Notes under the pieces: generated by a model
What the model was told of the DNA's origin: nothing
Databases searched by the model: none
The model's input: only the letters and a program-made list of their open reading frames with translations
In this document: positions 24,886 to 35,651 of the stretch, piece by piece
How positions within the stretch are numbered: position 1 is the stretch's first letter
Layout: each line of letters starts with the position of its first letter
Assembly (NCBI GenBank): GCA_006384855.1
Contig: VCJN01002164.1
Coordinates: forward strand, 1 to 64,000
Source of the DNA: Tetraselmis striata
Taxonomy: Eukaryota; Chlorophyta; Chlorodendrophyceae; Chlorodendrales; Chlorodendraceae
Direction of reading: 5' to 3'
Length of the DNA: 64,000 bases
Position numbers and translations under genes: made by a program

Positions 24886-25597
24886 GCAGCAGCATGATCG
24901 CTCAAAAAATGATACAGGTGCAGCATGGCAGCAGCATGCTCGCTTTATAAACGGATACAACTGCAGCAAGGCAGCAGCATGATCGGTGAAATAACTTATA
25001 CATCGATATCATGGCAGCAGCATGCACGCTCTATAAACGGATCCAGCTGCAGCAAGGCAACACCATGATCGTTGTATAAACTGATAGAGGTGCAGCATGG
25101 CAGTAGCAGAATGCTCGCTATGTAAACGGATACAGCTGCAGCAAGGCAACTGCATGATCGCTCAAAAAAAGGATACAGGTGCAGCAAGGCAGCATCATGC
25201 TCGCTTCGTAAACGGATACATCTGCAGCAAGGCAGAAGCATGATCGACGTATAAACTGATACAGTTCCATCATAGCAGCATCATGCTCGCTCAAAAAAAT
25301 GATACAGCTGCAGCAGGGCAGCAGCATGCACGCTCGCTCTATAAACAGATACAGCTGCAGCAAGGCAACTGCATGATCGATGTATAGACTGACACATCTT
25401 CATCAGGGCAACATCATGCTCGCTCTATAAACGGATCCAGCTGCAGCAAGGCAACAACACGATCGTTGTATAAACTGATAAAAGTGCAGCATGGCAGCAG
25501 CATGATCGTTGTATAAACTGATACATGGGCAGCAGGGCAGCAACATGATCGCTCACAAAAATGATACAGATGCAGCACGGCATCAACATGCTCGTTG
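24886..25597 (+). repeat. 43-bp tandem repeat array 2 (about 16 units)
   Basis: It has the same 43-base unit and the same three variants as the array at 22230-22622, in the same orientation. The order of variants is partly regular, giving a higher-order period near 129 bases, which keeps minus-strand frames open. The right edge runs into a coding remnant on the minus strand. Confidence 0.85.
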
Positions 25598-26110
25598 GGA
25601 CACATTGCACTTGCGGTTTGACAGCTTCTAGGGCTGCAAGCCGTTCCTTTGCAGCTGCAGCCTTTTTCGCAGCCTTAGCTTGCTCTTTGATGCGGACGAC
25701 TAGGCTGGTCAATGACCATTTCACTCCCAGCAAAGTGTTGGAGATGTCACTTGGCGTCTTGTCCACCTCGCCGTCCTCTGTAGGCGCTGGTGAGTCTTGG
25801 GCCTTACTTGCCACCAGTAGCGGTGCTGGCAGCCACGCCGCTGCTCTTGCGCTTGGAGGCAGGGGGGCTCCTAACCTTCCTCCTCGGCGTCAGCAGCCGC
25901 CTCATGGCGAGCTTTCTTGCGATGGGCGGCGCCTCCTTGCGGGCGGCCGTGGCCACCAAGTGGCTGGGAGCCAGTAGGGCGGAGACATATCGTCATCCAT
26001 GCCGCCCGTAGCGCCTGGAAGCGGAGCTTGCGGCCGCGGCGGCGCGGGGGGGGGGGGGGGGGGGGGGGGTTGGTGGCCATCACGAACAGTCGCTTGGGAG
26101 TGTTGAAACA
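25598..26110 (-). pseudogene. Unrecognised nuclear-type protein remnant
   Basis: Read leftward, a basic region (PPASKRKSSGVAASTATGGK) stops near 25805. After a one-base frame change it continues as an acidic then helical region (VKWSLTSLVVRIKEQAKAAK) that ends in the 43-bp array. Upstream, a G/C homopolymer at 26047-26069 interrupts another basic stretch. Lys/Arg tracts and a likely coiled coil suggest a DNA-associated protein of a mobile element, but no family is recognised. Confidence 0.3.
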
Positions 26111-26467
26111 CGGCACAATGCGGCGGACGACAGGCAATAAAGGAGCCTTGTCAGTGACGTTTGACAGCACCGCCTCGGTCCTGTGGGTTCAAAAGTTCAA
26201 GCGGGCCCAGCGTTAGCACGCCATGGCGCCCGAGCTGGTGCCGAGCCGAGCAGCAAGCAGGGCGCCGCCCGGCCCGTACGACCCTTTGCGGCCGGCCTGT
26301 ACATTGCGCTGAACATGTATGTGTATTCTGCGTAAAGTAGTACTTCGATTTACGGCTCAATGAGCCATATTTAGGGCAGTCGCAAATACTCCAATATTTG
26401 CGACCAGCGAGGCCAGCCGCAAATCCTCGAGCCGCAAATCCGCCAGTTTACGGTTACGGCTCAATAA

Positions 26468-26524
26468 GGTCCATTTCATACCACGGTCCGCTTGCTTGCC
26501 GCCCCAGCCGCTTGCCGCCCTAAC
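26468..26524 (+). repeat. Left terminal inverted repeat of the Harbinger element
   Basis: It begins GGTCCATTTCATACCACGG. The reverse complement of the right end begins GGGTCATTTCACACCACGG. After this the two ends share GCCGCCCCAGCCG and GCCGCCCTAAC. The left copy is a few bases longer because of an extra TTGC word. Confidence 0.85.
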
Positions 26525-26596
26525 ACTCGTACCGGAGCGCGCCACGTCGATCGGGCCGCGGGGGCCATTATGAAAATTCGCGCACGCCCCCGACAC

Positions 26597-26655
26597 CAAG
26601 GCGGCACGCGTGTACGGGGCATTTTGAAAATGGCCCGTACACGCGTGCCGCCTTG
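26597..26655. repeat. Near-perfect 59-bp subterminal palindrome
   Basis: The arms read CAAGGCGGCACGCGTGTACG inward from both sides and meet at ATTTTGAAAAT. The word GGCGGCACGCG also occurs three times near the right end of the same transposon (about 30852, 30921 and 30939). It is a good candidate binding site for the transposase or its partner. Confidence 0.85.
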
Positions 26656-26681
26656 CTACTCTGAATTTTGAGAGCGTTTAT

Positions 26682-28809
26682 ATGTTCCGGGTTGAGATAT
26701 ATCATTTACCGCTGCCGGAGCGGGCAATTGCTCTCAACCCGCACTTGCTCGCTCCACCCTCAGGGTGTTCCCGTTCACCGTTTGCAAAGGACGGCGGGGA
26801 GGCGGCCAACCGTCCTCCCAGGATGCCTACGCCGCGTTCAGACCGGGCCGCTGCCCGCGAGGTGAGGCGGTCACCCGCCATCCCGCGCGCTCGGGCATCT
26901 GACGCAGCTGATCGCTCCCCAGTAGACCGTCTGGACGCCCGCTTAGGGCTCAGCCCAGACAGCCGTATGCAGCGTATCGAGGAGGCAGACCCTGAATTGG
27001 AGTGTGAGTCTGGAGGGCGCGATGGCGAGGGAGGTTCCGACGAGGACGAAGTCCAACACAGCGATGGGCTGCGCGACTGCTGCGTCCTGGGCTTCAAAGT
27101 CGGGACGCTTATCGACTCCACCCGGTCGCAGCACCGCTGTCGCGAGTGCCAGGGGCACTTTCACGCCCTTTGTGCACACTCCATCAACAACTCCGACGAT
27201 CCGAACTATTGCGGCTGTCAGCAGGCGCCCCTTATCGGCGGGGTCCATGCCAAGGAGCCAAACATCGCGACAGCAGGCGGTGCTGGCGATCTTAGCGCAG
27301 CTGCGACTACACGCACCACAACGTCGCGAGGACAGCGGTGGCGAGAGAGAGGGCGAAGACGGCGGCGATGACAGCGACGCGTGGCTCGAGACGGAGCGGC
27401 AGAAGAAGGAGAATGCCTTGCCAGATGCCTTGAAGCCCAAGGCATCCTGGCGGGGGCCGTTGAAGATCGCGTGGGTGGACGATGTCGACATCACCAACAA
27501 GAGAAAGAAGCCGCCAAAGGACTTCACGAAGCTACAGCAGGAAAGGTGGTACGAGGGGCGCGCTGCCCTTCGCAAGTACCGCAACGCGCTGAGGTCCAAG
27601 CGGGCGCGTGAGCAAAAGAAGTCGGGCAAGGCAATTGGCGATGAGGTTTGCCCCTCACGAGGTTGTACCTGAGTACAGAGTCGCAGCATGGCTGCCCACG
27701 ATGGAGGCGTCTGACAGGGCCCCCGTTGTGAATGTACACGAGATCGCGCGTCTGGTACACACCCTGTGCGACCCATACGAGAAGCACAAGAAGCATTACG
27801 ACGCGCTGGTCGACTGGGTGGACAAGCGCCCCGAGGCTGACAACAAGGTGGGCAGGCTCAAGCCTTGGAAGTTTTTTACAGAAAAGTTCAACGACCCTAC
27901 TTACCAGCCAACCAACTTCTTCGTCGACAACGACATGGATGTGGACATGGATTTGCTGGACGTGAAGCCTGGCCAACGCCCGGTGGCCTTCAGGAAGGAC
28001 ACCAACCTGAAAGGTAGGCGCTGTGCTATCTTGTGCTATCTATCGCTGTGCTATCGCTTAAGGCTTAGCCCCCCCCTTCCCCCCCTTGGCTCATAGTCAT
28101 TGCATTGTTGATGGCGTAGGACTGCATTATTATGCTGTGCAGGATGGTGGCAAGACCTGGAGGGCATACTCAACACCAAGCAGGAGGACTACACACGCAG
28201 TGGCATCAATGCAGACGGGGATAACCTGCCCAAGTCGCGCTTTGCCGGCGGAGATTTGAAAATGTGCGCGCTGGCCACGGTATGAAATGAATGATGTGCC
28301 TAACCTCAGCAATACGCAGTGATGACATCTGACGACATGAAGCTCTGCCCTTACAGCTTGTATCCCTGGGAGTTTTTTGATGCTCAGCCAGACCCTGTGG
28401 GAGATTATTGGCAAGAAGCTGCCCGATTCGGCAACACAGACTACTCGCCTGGATGTGAACGAGGGGGATGAGTACGACCCGCCCCCATCCCCCACGCCAC
28501 CGCCCAAGCGGTCCAGGTATACCCCTACTACATTAACTGCGCTAGCTTGCATACAAATTGGATAGGCAGCTGTATATTTCTTTCTACTTATGGCGCATTG
28601 TGCTGCTGGATTCCGTCATCAGGGCAGGCCATGCTAGCGCTGCTACAACAGAACCTCAAGTGATGTGGAAGGAGGGAGGCACCACCCCAGCTTCAAGAGC
28701 GCCAGAGGACCTTACATCCGCCATCACTGGACCGATACAAGTGCAAGCTGAGAAGATGAGGCAGAAGATGAGGGATACCGCTGCAGGTACATCGGCAGCG
28801 AGCCAATAA
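26682..28809 (+). pseudogene. Second gene of the Harbinger element (putative DNA-binding partner), frame-disrupted
   Basis: It starts at ATG 26682. The first part is Arg/Pro-rich with an acidic tract and a Cys/His cluster (CRECQGHFHALC, then NYCGC) that looks like a PHD- or zinc-ribbon-type finger. Protein-like sequence changes frame near 27340 (into EREGEDGGDDSDAW) and near 27640 (into EVVPEYRVAAWLPTM). Past 27700 it carries a stretch with W and charged helices (LKPWKFFTEKFNDP). GT-AG introns fit at 28015-28142 and 28280-28356. A Pro-rich basic tail follows and the last frame stops at 28807-28809. Harbinger elements normally carry a Myb/SANT-type partner; I cannot confirm that fold here. The two frame breaks may be unrecognised introns or real damage. 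Confidence 0.45.
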
Positions 28810-29067
28810 ATGACAATAAACGACAATAAATGAGTTGATTGCCATAAGCCGTACACCTACGTTGCCAGAGCACATACGGCATGGGGCTGAGAGGATGCTA
28901 GAGCAGAGACTAGGGTTGTCGACGGAAGGGTCATGAAGCGTTGGTTATTGACTGTTGCTCAGCTGCGCGAATCGCTTGCTACCCGTCAGCAGCGATGTGT
29001 AACAGACAGTTCATATACCTGCATGAGGCTGGAACGATTGCGTGTTTTGGGTTTATATACCTGCAGG

Positions 29068-29352
29068 AGGCATGCAGAAATCTGTACGTGCTGTTGCTGC
29101 TGCTGCTTGCAGATATGAATATATATGTGGAACGTATACATCATAGGCATGCAGAAATCTGTACGTGCTGTTGTTGCTGCTGCTGCTCAGCAGCTGCAGC
29201 AGTATGCAGATATGGAATATATGTGGAACGTTTACATCATAGGCCTACAGAAATCTGTACGTGTTGTTGTTGTTGCTGCTCAGCAGCTGCAGCAGCATGC
29301 AGATATGGAATATATGTGGAACGTATACATCATAGGCCTGCAGAAATCTGTA
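29068..29352 (+). repeat. Tandem repeat of about 80-95 bp inside the Harbinger element
   Basis: Three units and a partial fourth each contain GCAGAAATCTGTACGTG, a GTTGTTGCTGCTG-rich core and TATGTGGAACG followed by TACATCATAGG. Unit length differs through expansion of the GCTGTT core. The repeat lies between the two convergent genes of the transposon. Confidence 0.85.
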
Positions 29353-29385
29353 ACATCTCGCATCAAACACAGTGTACATTACATT

Positions 29386-30757
29386 TTAACGGTTGCTTCT
29401 GGGACGCACTCTTCCCAGGATAGCTACATGATCGGTGAGCAACACCCTCTGGCTGATTTTGGGATGTTTTTTGAGGCCACGTTCGGATTCTGTGACCTTA
29501 TCCTGCCGCAGAGGCCGGAAACAGTCACCAATCCTACGCTCGCTGGTCAAAGCAGAGCCTAGGGGTAGGTTGTCCTCTATAGCCATGTTGTGTAAATGGA
29601 TGCATGCAGCAACGGCCTTTGTTATGTTCTGTATGTTGCCACACATGCATAGGACGGCGCAAGATACCAAATCTAGCGACCAGCAGGCCAAATGCACACT
29701 CTACATTTATCCTGCATCTACTTTGATAAAAATTGAAGTTGTCCTTGGCCTTGTCTTTCCTAGCCTGCGAGATCCCCCAGGGTGTAACCAGGCAATCGCT
29801 ACAGACGTACGCTTCATCTCCAGCCAGCCAGTACCCTTCTGGTAAAGGCCTTTTGTCCAGTGCATGTCCCAGGGAACACATCTTCCAAGCAAGCCTGTCA
29901 TGGGTGCTACCTTGGGTGGACAGGTCGAAGTAGACAATCCTCCTGCGTGCGTCCGCAACCGCCTGCAAGTTGATGCTGAAGAACCCCTTCATGTTCCTGA
30001 AATGCTTGACGTTTTTCACAGCTGCTTTGGTGGGTTTAGCGATGCGCACTACTGCCATTCCATCCATTGCGCCAATGCATCCACTCATTACCCACCCACT
30101 CCGTGCCTGCATCTCCTCCGCCATAGTCTTCAAGAGGTCGGTGTCGTAAGGCTTGAATGGCTTGTGATAGAGCTCGTCAAGAGCATCTATGACTGGCCAT
30201 ATACACCCCTCGTAAAGAGTGATCGTTCCAAGGCCAAACAGATCCTCCGAGTCCTGGAAATTCGCACCAGCTAGCCACCTCAAAGTGGCCGCTAATCGCA
30301 GCTCCACTGGGATCCAGCTGCCTGAAGACCTCACCGCCTGTAGCTTTCCTGCGTCGCTAATGTCGATGAGCGACGCGAGCTCGTCAACTACCTGAAAATG
30401 GCGTTGCTTTGTCTCCTTGAAGCGGCGGCGGAAACGCTTGTCCCCATAGCGACGAATTCTGCGCTGCGCGTCTCTGCGCTCCTGGGTCCGCTTCTTGTTT
30501 GCTTTCCTATCGACGTGACGCAGACCGCGGTTTCCATGTGTAGCGGACACGCTGTCGTTGTCGCTATGGTCAGGAAGCGCGGCACCACCATCGCTCGCAG
30601 CAATTCCAGCAAACCCTAGCGGCAGAACGAATGCGCACAACTCTTCGTCATCTGAGTCCCACTCGCCGTCGGAGTCCGAGTCCGGGTACGCGGTAGAGTA
30701 CAGTAGTGCTAATAAACCGGGCGCCTCGGGGTGGGGGTGAAGACGGGGAGGACGCAT
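29386..30757 (-). pseudogene. PIF/Harbinger DDE transposase with one frame change
   Basis: The likely start is ATG at 30755-30757. A long acidic and basic N-terminal region leads into the DDE nuclease fold: CIGAMDGMAVV (first Asp), YWLAGDEAYVC (second Asp) and CRINVECAFGLLVARFG (Glu), with correct spacing and context for the DDE_Tnp_4 type. After RRPMH the frame reads into non-homologous sequence. One base away the expected tail continues as GNIQNITKAVAACIHLHNM and stops at 29386. LHNM is the usual end motif of this family. A single-base change near 29650 therefore separates an otherwise intact transposase from its C-terminus. A sequencing error is possible. Confidence 0.85.
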
Positions 30758-30915
30758 TCTGGCGGGAGGTGGAGAGGCGGGCTGCGGGCGCGGGGGACAT
30801 ATGCACTGCGTTTCCGCCGCTGCGCGTATGTATGAAATGCTGTTTTTTTGAGGCGGCACGCGTGCGCTTATTCGCCCAATGCCACCGTCTACGTGGCAGC
30901 ACGATATCGCGTATC

Positions 30916-30968
30916 GTTAGGGCGGCACGCGGCTGGGGCGGCACGCGGCCCGTGGTGTGAAATGACCC
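30916..30968 (-). repeat. Right terminal inverted repeat of the Harbinger element
   Basis: The reverse complement of this stretch matches the left end at 26468-26524 over nearly its whole length. It contains two GGCGGCACGCGG words, the same core as in the subterminal palindrome. It is followed directly by TAA, the target duplication. Confidence 0.85.
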
Positions 30969-30971
30969 TAA

Positions 30972-31685
30972 TTCAACTCCGATTACGACCACTCGCGACT
31001 TACGGTTGCAACCGTAAATTCGTAACGGGTACCGCCGTACCGGTACGATTATTCCGGTTAGGGCTGAAAAAGAACAATAAATGCAGCCTTAAGTAGGATT
31101 ATATGCCCGCCATCGGTGTAAACTGCTGGAACAACATGCACCTTTCCTTGTCAGCAAACGCTCCTCGTATCGAAGGTACAGTACAGGTAGACGGGTAAGG
31201 AATCCTTACCGCATACTGTCGCTGAATACGCTGACGAACGGAAGGCCGGCGGCGCGCACACCGATCGGTTGAGGTCGACCAACGCGGTGGCTGTGGCTCC
31301 GCGGCGGCCCTGTCATACGGGTACTTCCCGCCCCCCTCCTAGTTGTATATCTTCCGTTCAGCAAGGTTGAAGTGCAAGCCTGGGCAGAATGGTCTCTGGG
31401 GGTGCATTGCCGATGGCGGGGAACTGCTATCCCGTGGCACGATTTCCCACGAGAGCGCCCGGGGTGGCTGCTCGGGTGATCGGAAGGCACGCCCTCCACC
31501 TGGCGCCTACCGTCTCCTGCCTACTCCGCAGAACGCACCGTCGCGTAATAAAAACGCTTCTCGAATCGTGGCAGCTCGAAGTTTTCACCGGTGGCGTTTC
31601 CTTTTTTGGCTTGGAAGAAGGGCAAGGGGGGGGGGGGGGGGGTCATTATTTGCGCCAATAATGACTTGGATGATGCCATCTGCAG
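30972..31685. other. Region upstream of the signal peptidase gene
   Basis: It probably holds the promoter and first coding exon of the signal peptidase gene, but no start codon could be tied to the downstream reading phase with confidence. A candidate first exon lies near 31389 (MVSGGALPMAGNCYPVARF). A G run at 31626-31642 sits in the intron before the first secure exon. Confidence 0.4.
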
Positions 31686-33126
31686 GGGCAGCAAATCAGT
31701 GCGTGGGCCCGTGAAACTCCACAGGCGCGTGAGCACTGTCACCGTTCAAGCTACCAAAGGTGCGTGGTTCCAGCACCTGAAGCCCAGGGGCTTTATGGTG
31801 CTCGCAATCAGGCGCCAGGTGATGGCGGGCTGCGGCGGCAGCAGGAGGTCTGGGTGAGTGGGGTGCCTTGAAAATCAGCTGTTCCTTTTTGCATGACCGT
31901 GGTTGCCTGTACAGGGGATGGGCCGGATCCACCTTCAGGACCCTCGCTGACTGATGGTGAGGCCCAGTCGTGGAGGCAGGCCATCAGCCACTGTATGCCG
32001 AGCCCGTACTGGCGACGCGTGCTGGTGTCACCATGCTGAATACTGCCACATCGCATGTGCATGTGTGGCGCAGAGGATCCGGCGGAGGAGCCGGCGCAAC
32101 AGCGCAGCGGCGGCTGGAATGTGGACAAGGATGATGTCATCACCATCGCTTCTGCCATTGTCATCTCCCTTGGCATTCGCACGTAATGTCGCCCAATGTT
32201 GACATACATTTCCGCCACATGTAGCGGCTACTGGATCGTGGTGCACTCGCCGCACGGGAAGCTGTGCAATCGATGCACTACATGACATCCTGCGTGACCT
32301 GGCCACAGATTTATTGCGGAGCCACGTTTCATTCCCTCGCTGTCCATGTTCCCGACGTTTGAGGTCGGTGACCGGCTGGTGGCAGAAAAGGTCACCTACC
32401 GCTTCCTCCGGTATGGCCATATTCACGTTTGTATTGACCGGTGTGTATATTTCACAGTGCATGCGCTCGCCTCCCTTTGCTGCCCTTGCTCCTCACGCAA
32501 TGATCCCGAATGCGCCAGGGCTCCCGCAACAGGCGACGTGGTCATTTTCCACCCGGTGCAGGGCGTGGGGAGGGGCGGCCTGCTTGGGGATGACGTGTTC
32601 ATCAAGCGAATTGTAGCTGTAGCCGGTGACACAATCGAGGTGCGTGCCGCGTTCCCATCGTTCCCGGGACCCGCGCTACCCAGGGCACTCTCCACTTGGT
32701 TTTGAATTGGCCCGCCGCGATTGTGCTAGGTGAAAAAGGGCATCACGTACGTCAACGGGCAGCCTCAGGATGAGCATTTCCGCGCGGAGGCGCCCAAGTA
32801 CACAATGAAGAAGCTCACCGTGCCGGAGGGGAAGGTGAAATCCCTTACCTGCAGGCTGAAGAAACCGTGATGGGCACCGTGCAGATGGGTGTCTGTGCTG
32901 CGCCTGACCTGGGAGCGCATGCCGCCCTCATCAGGTGTTCGTCATGGGCGACAACCGCAACAACAGCTACGACTCCCACCTTTGGGGGCCACTGCCGGCG
33001 GAGAACATCCTGGGCCGGGCTGTGAACATCTACTGGCCCCCGAACCGCATCAAGATACTGCCGGACGAGACCATGCGTGACGGCACTCTCCACACGCTGC
33101 CCAAGGCCCCGGCGCTGCAGGGCTAG
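31686..33126 (+). CDS. Type I signal peptidase, thylakoid/plastid processing peptidase type (5' end not located)
   Basis: Secure exons: 31686-31759, 31915 to about 32017 or 32023, 32076-32182, 32309-32410, 32519-32639, 32730-32834 and 32935-33126, ending in TAG. The first exon encodes [15 protein letters not shown], which resembles the end of a plastid transit peptide. A hydrophobic segment ([16 protein letters not shown]) precedes box [18 protein letters not shown], with the nucleophilic Ser. Box [15 protein letters not shown], holds the general-base Lys, and box E is [20 protein letters not shown]. These are the S26A Ser/Lys catalytic boxes. In plants this type removes thylakoid-transfer and envelope signal peptides. 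It converges on the deaminase gene. The exact donor of the second exon (before or after VL) and the N-terminal Met are uncertain. Confidence 0.88.
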
Positions 33127-34103
33127 GCCCCGGCGTGACCTACTTTAATCGGAATGCGTTGACGGCGCGGGTGCGGTCTCGGCGACCCGCGGATAGGGGC
33201 ATCCAGCGACACGGCAACCAGTGCTTCCGGGGGGCCTCAGGCGGCAGTGCCACCAGGGCCGTTGTCCCGGGTTGGATTCGGCATGTTCAGAGCGGCGCAT
33301 TCACACGCGCTGGGGCATTGCCTTGCGGGCAGCACTCCTTGCGCAGGGCCAGGCGGCATGCGTAGCGCATGGTGCTTCTGCACAGCTATGCTCGCCACAT
33401 GCATGTCAATAGTCCGACCCAAAGAACTTGCAACTGCTGGGAACAATTTATATGGCACCTTGCCGGTGGTCACCCCCACCGTTATTTGTGCGTGTATGTC
33501 AATCCCGGCGCGGGTGCCGCCGCGCCTACGAGAGCAAATTGCTATGAATGCGGCCTGCTACGGCCCCACTAGCTGTCTGTGTCCCGGTGTCGGTAGTACG
33601 GCATACATAGCGCTCTGCCAGATCTGAGAGCGACTTAATGTCGCGACATATGCACTAACATTCATCAAGCCTTTACATGCCCGTTGTCTGTCCGCCCGGT
33701 AGAGCGGTGGTCTCCTACTCAGGAGGTCCCCGGATTCCCATTTCAGGGCAATGTCGACCGGGCCCGTGCCCCGGGGTTGCCTGGTTGGTGCATTTGCCCT
33801 TGGTTAGGGGCTGGAATGAGGCAATCGTCTCCGGGCTATGCCAGACCTACGACTGCAGTTGGCGCACGAGGTCGAGTGCTGGGGCGGCTTCGGCCGGTGA
33901 CCCGGGGCGACTGTTACGACTGCAACGCAACCTGCCCTTATTGATGTCGATTTACAGGAATGAAAAGCGATATCAATACCGAAATTTGGGACACTTGCCG
34001 CCCTGAAATTCTGACAGCAACAGCAGGTATTTATATAGCTAAGTCGGCCCGCTACCTGCACTATATTACTATGCCACCGGGGGATCTGTCGCTGGGTCGC
34101 TAG
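33127..34103. other. Intergenic stretch between two convergent genes
   Basis: It contains the 3' UTRs of the signal peptidase and deaminase genes. A TGTAA motif on the minus strand lies at 33953-33957, about 150 bases past the deaminase stop. A tRNA-like stretch near 33697-33760 was considered and rejected. No coding frame is supported. Confidence 0.45.
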
Positions 34104-34971
34104 CTATGATATTAGGTCAAGGTCTGCCAGGCGGGGCCGGATTTGCGCCTCCCCTCGGCGGCTTCGAAAGAATGCCTTCAAGACGTCTGCGCACTCGTGC
34201 TGCAGAACGCCGCGCACCACCTGTGTGAGGGGAATGGCGCCGGATCAGCATGAGGCCAGCTGGCATTGAGGGGCCCGGGTCCGAGGGCAGCTGTTGGCAA
34301 TGGCGCCCACCTGCATTTTGGGGTTGAAGGCGTGCGGCCGCAGAGGGGATGCTGGCTTGCCATTGGGGCCGGGATGCCCGGTGGCCTGCGCAGGATTCCA
34401 CCCCCGCCCCGGCAGCAGCTGCACCCAGCTACCATCTGCACCCAGCAGCGGGTTTGGCGCGCCATACACGATGGTCCCAACCCGGGCTTGCAGCGCCGCG
34501 CCGGCGCACATAGGGCAGGGCTCGAGCGTGATGTACAGCGTGGCATCCTGGAGTCGCCAGCCACCTGAGCGAAGACCCCAGAATAAGGTGATCGTGCCTG
34601 TTCGCGACGCCACCGCACCAATGACCGGGGCACCCAAAATGCGGGAGACTCAGCCTACCTTTAAGCCTAGCGGCTTGCCTTATGCAGAGCATCTCCGCAT
34701 GCGCTGTCGGGTCGTGGGTCTGCTCCACCTTGTTGTGCGCTCGCGCGACAATTTTCTGGCCGACGACCAGCACAGCGCCAACAGGAACCTCCCCCAGCGA
34801 TGCAGCCTACATGGGCGGCACAACGCACATCAGCAATGCACTGGCCTCCGCAGCTTCGTGCCGCGCCCCTGGATGCCCATGCCATGCTCCTGCAGGTGCC
34901 TGCTTGTCTTCCCCTGCGGTAGCTCTCACCTTGCGCGCCTCCACCAGCGCCTCCCTCATCCAGCGTACGTC
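34104..34971 (-). CDS. tadA: TadA-type tRNA adenosine(34) deaminase, 5' exon not located
   Basis: Exons read leftward: 34930-34971, 34659-34806, about 34430-34564, 34311-34355 and 34104-34220, with a TAG stop. The deaminase core has a helix (DVRWMREALVEARK), then EVPVGAVLVVGQKIVARAHN, then the zinc/proton-shuttle motif TAHAEM and the zinc-binding EPCPMCAGA. These are followed by YGAPNPLLGADGSW, HAFNPKMQV and a helical tail RGVLQHECADVLKAFFRSRR. That order is diagnostic for TadA/TADA enzymes, which convert A34 to inosine in tRNA-Arg(ACG). Plant and algal homologues act in plastids. The N-terminal transit region should lie upstream of 34971; a frame starting at 35401 (MGIFSQSALPVAAECPAAAG) is a candidate, not proven. 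The 3' border of the third exon is approximate. Confidence 0.88.
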
Positions 34972-35651
34972 CTGCGTCCCCTCTCCCCTCCCTGTGCCCG
35001 CACCATATTGCCGTGTTTCGCCTGTGTGCTTCAGCGGGATGGCTCTTGTTGTCCGTGAAGCGATCTCAGCCTGTTCGTCCTGCCACGTCACCCATTTGTA
35101 CCGCAGTCAAGCTCCACACACTCCGGAGTAAGTTCCGGTGTAAGTCCTCCCACATTGCAGTGACGCAAACTTGGCACTGTAGCGCCAAGTTCGCGCCCCC
35201 CCTCCCCTCCGTCCTGGGAAATGGAATGCTTTTGGGCGCAGGACGGCAACGCTCTATTTTGCGTTCCGAGCCGCCGAACGAAATTAGGCTGTAGCTACCT
35301 GTGCGGTGGCTTTCACTATCGCTCGTGAGTGCGCCTGGCCGCCCGGCAGCCGCCGGGCACTCTGCCGCCACGGGAAGCGCGCTCTGGGAAAATATACCCA
35401 ATTCGCTGCGTTGCCTGACGCTGCAAACGACAATTCTGCTCGCGTCCCCCCTTTCTCACACGATGGGAGTACATGTCTCGCCATGTCGCAGCTCGTTGTG
35501 GGGGGCGGGTGTTTGACCGCCTGGCGTTTGGTAAGGATCCTTGCACCCACCCCCAACTGCCTGCTCTGCGCCAGGTAGAGGAATTGGTACACCCACCTTC
35601 GGGCGCCGCCCCGTACAGTATATAGGTACCATTACCAACCTTTTATTTTGT

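Larger units (their letters stand above)
26465..30971. mobile_element. PIF/Harbinger DNA transposon with TIRs and TAA target duplication
   Basis: The element spans 26468-30968 (4501 bp). It is flanked on both sides by TAA (26465-26467 and 30969-30971), the TWA-type duplication expected of PIF/Harbinger. Its ends are imperfect inverted repeats of 53-57 bp; both carry ACCACGG, GCCGCCCCAGCCG and TTGCCGCCCTAAC or close variants. Inside are a DDE transposase read leftward and a second gene read rightward, in convergent order. Two-gene organisation with a transposase and a DNA-binding partner is the rule in this superfamily. The transposase has a one-base frame change near its end, and the second gene needs two frame changes, so this copy is probably recently inactivated unless these are assembly errors. 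Confidence 0.85.

Noticed and set aside
33690-33765. tRNA-like stretch with GGTAGAGCGGTGGTCTCC and a T-arm-like CCCCGGATTCCC
   Set aside because: The anticodon stem gives a 6-base or mispaired loop without T33, and the acceptor ends do not pair. At best it is a decayed tRNA-derived sequence.
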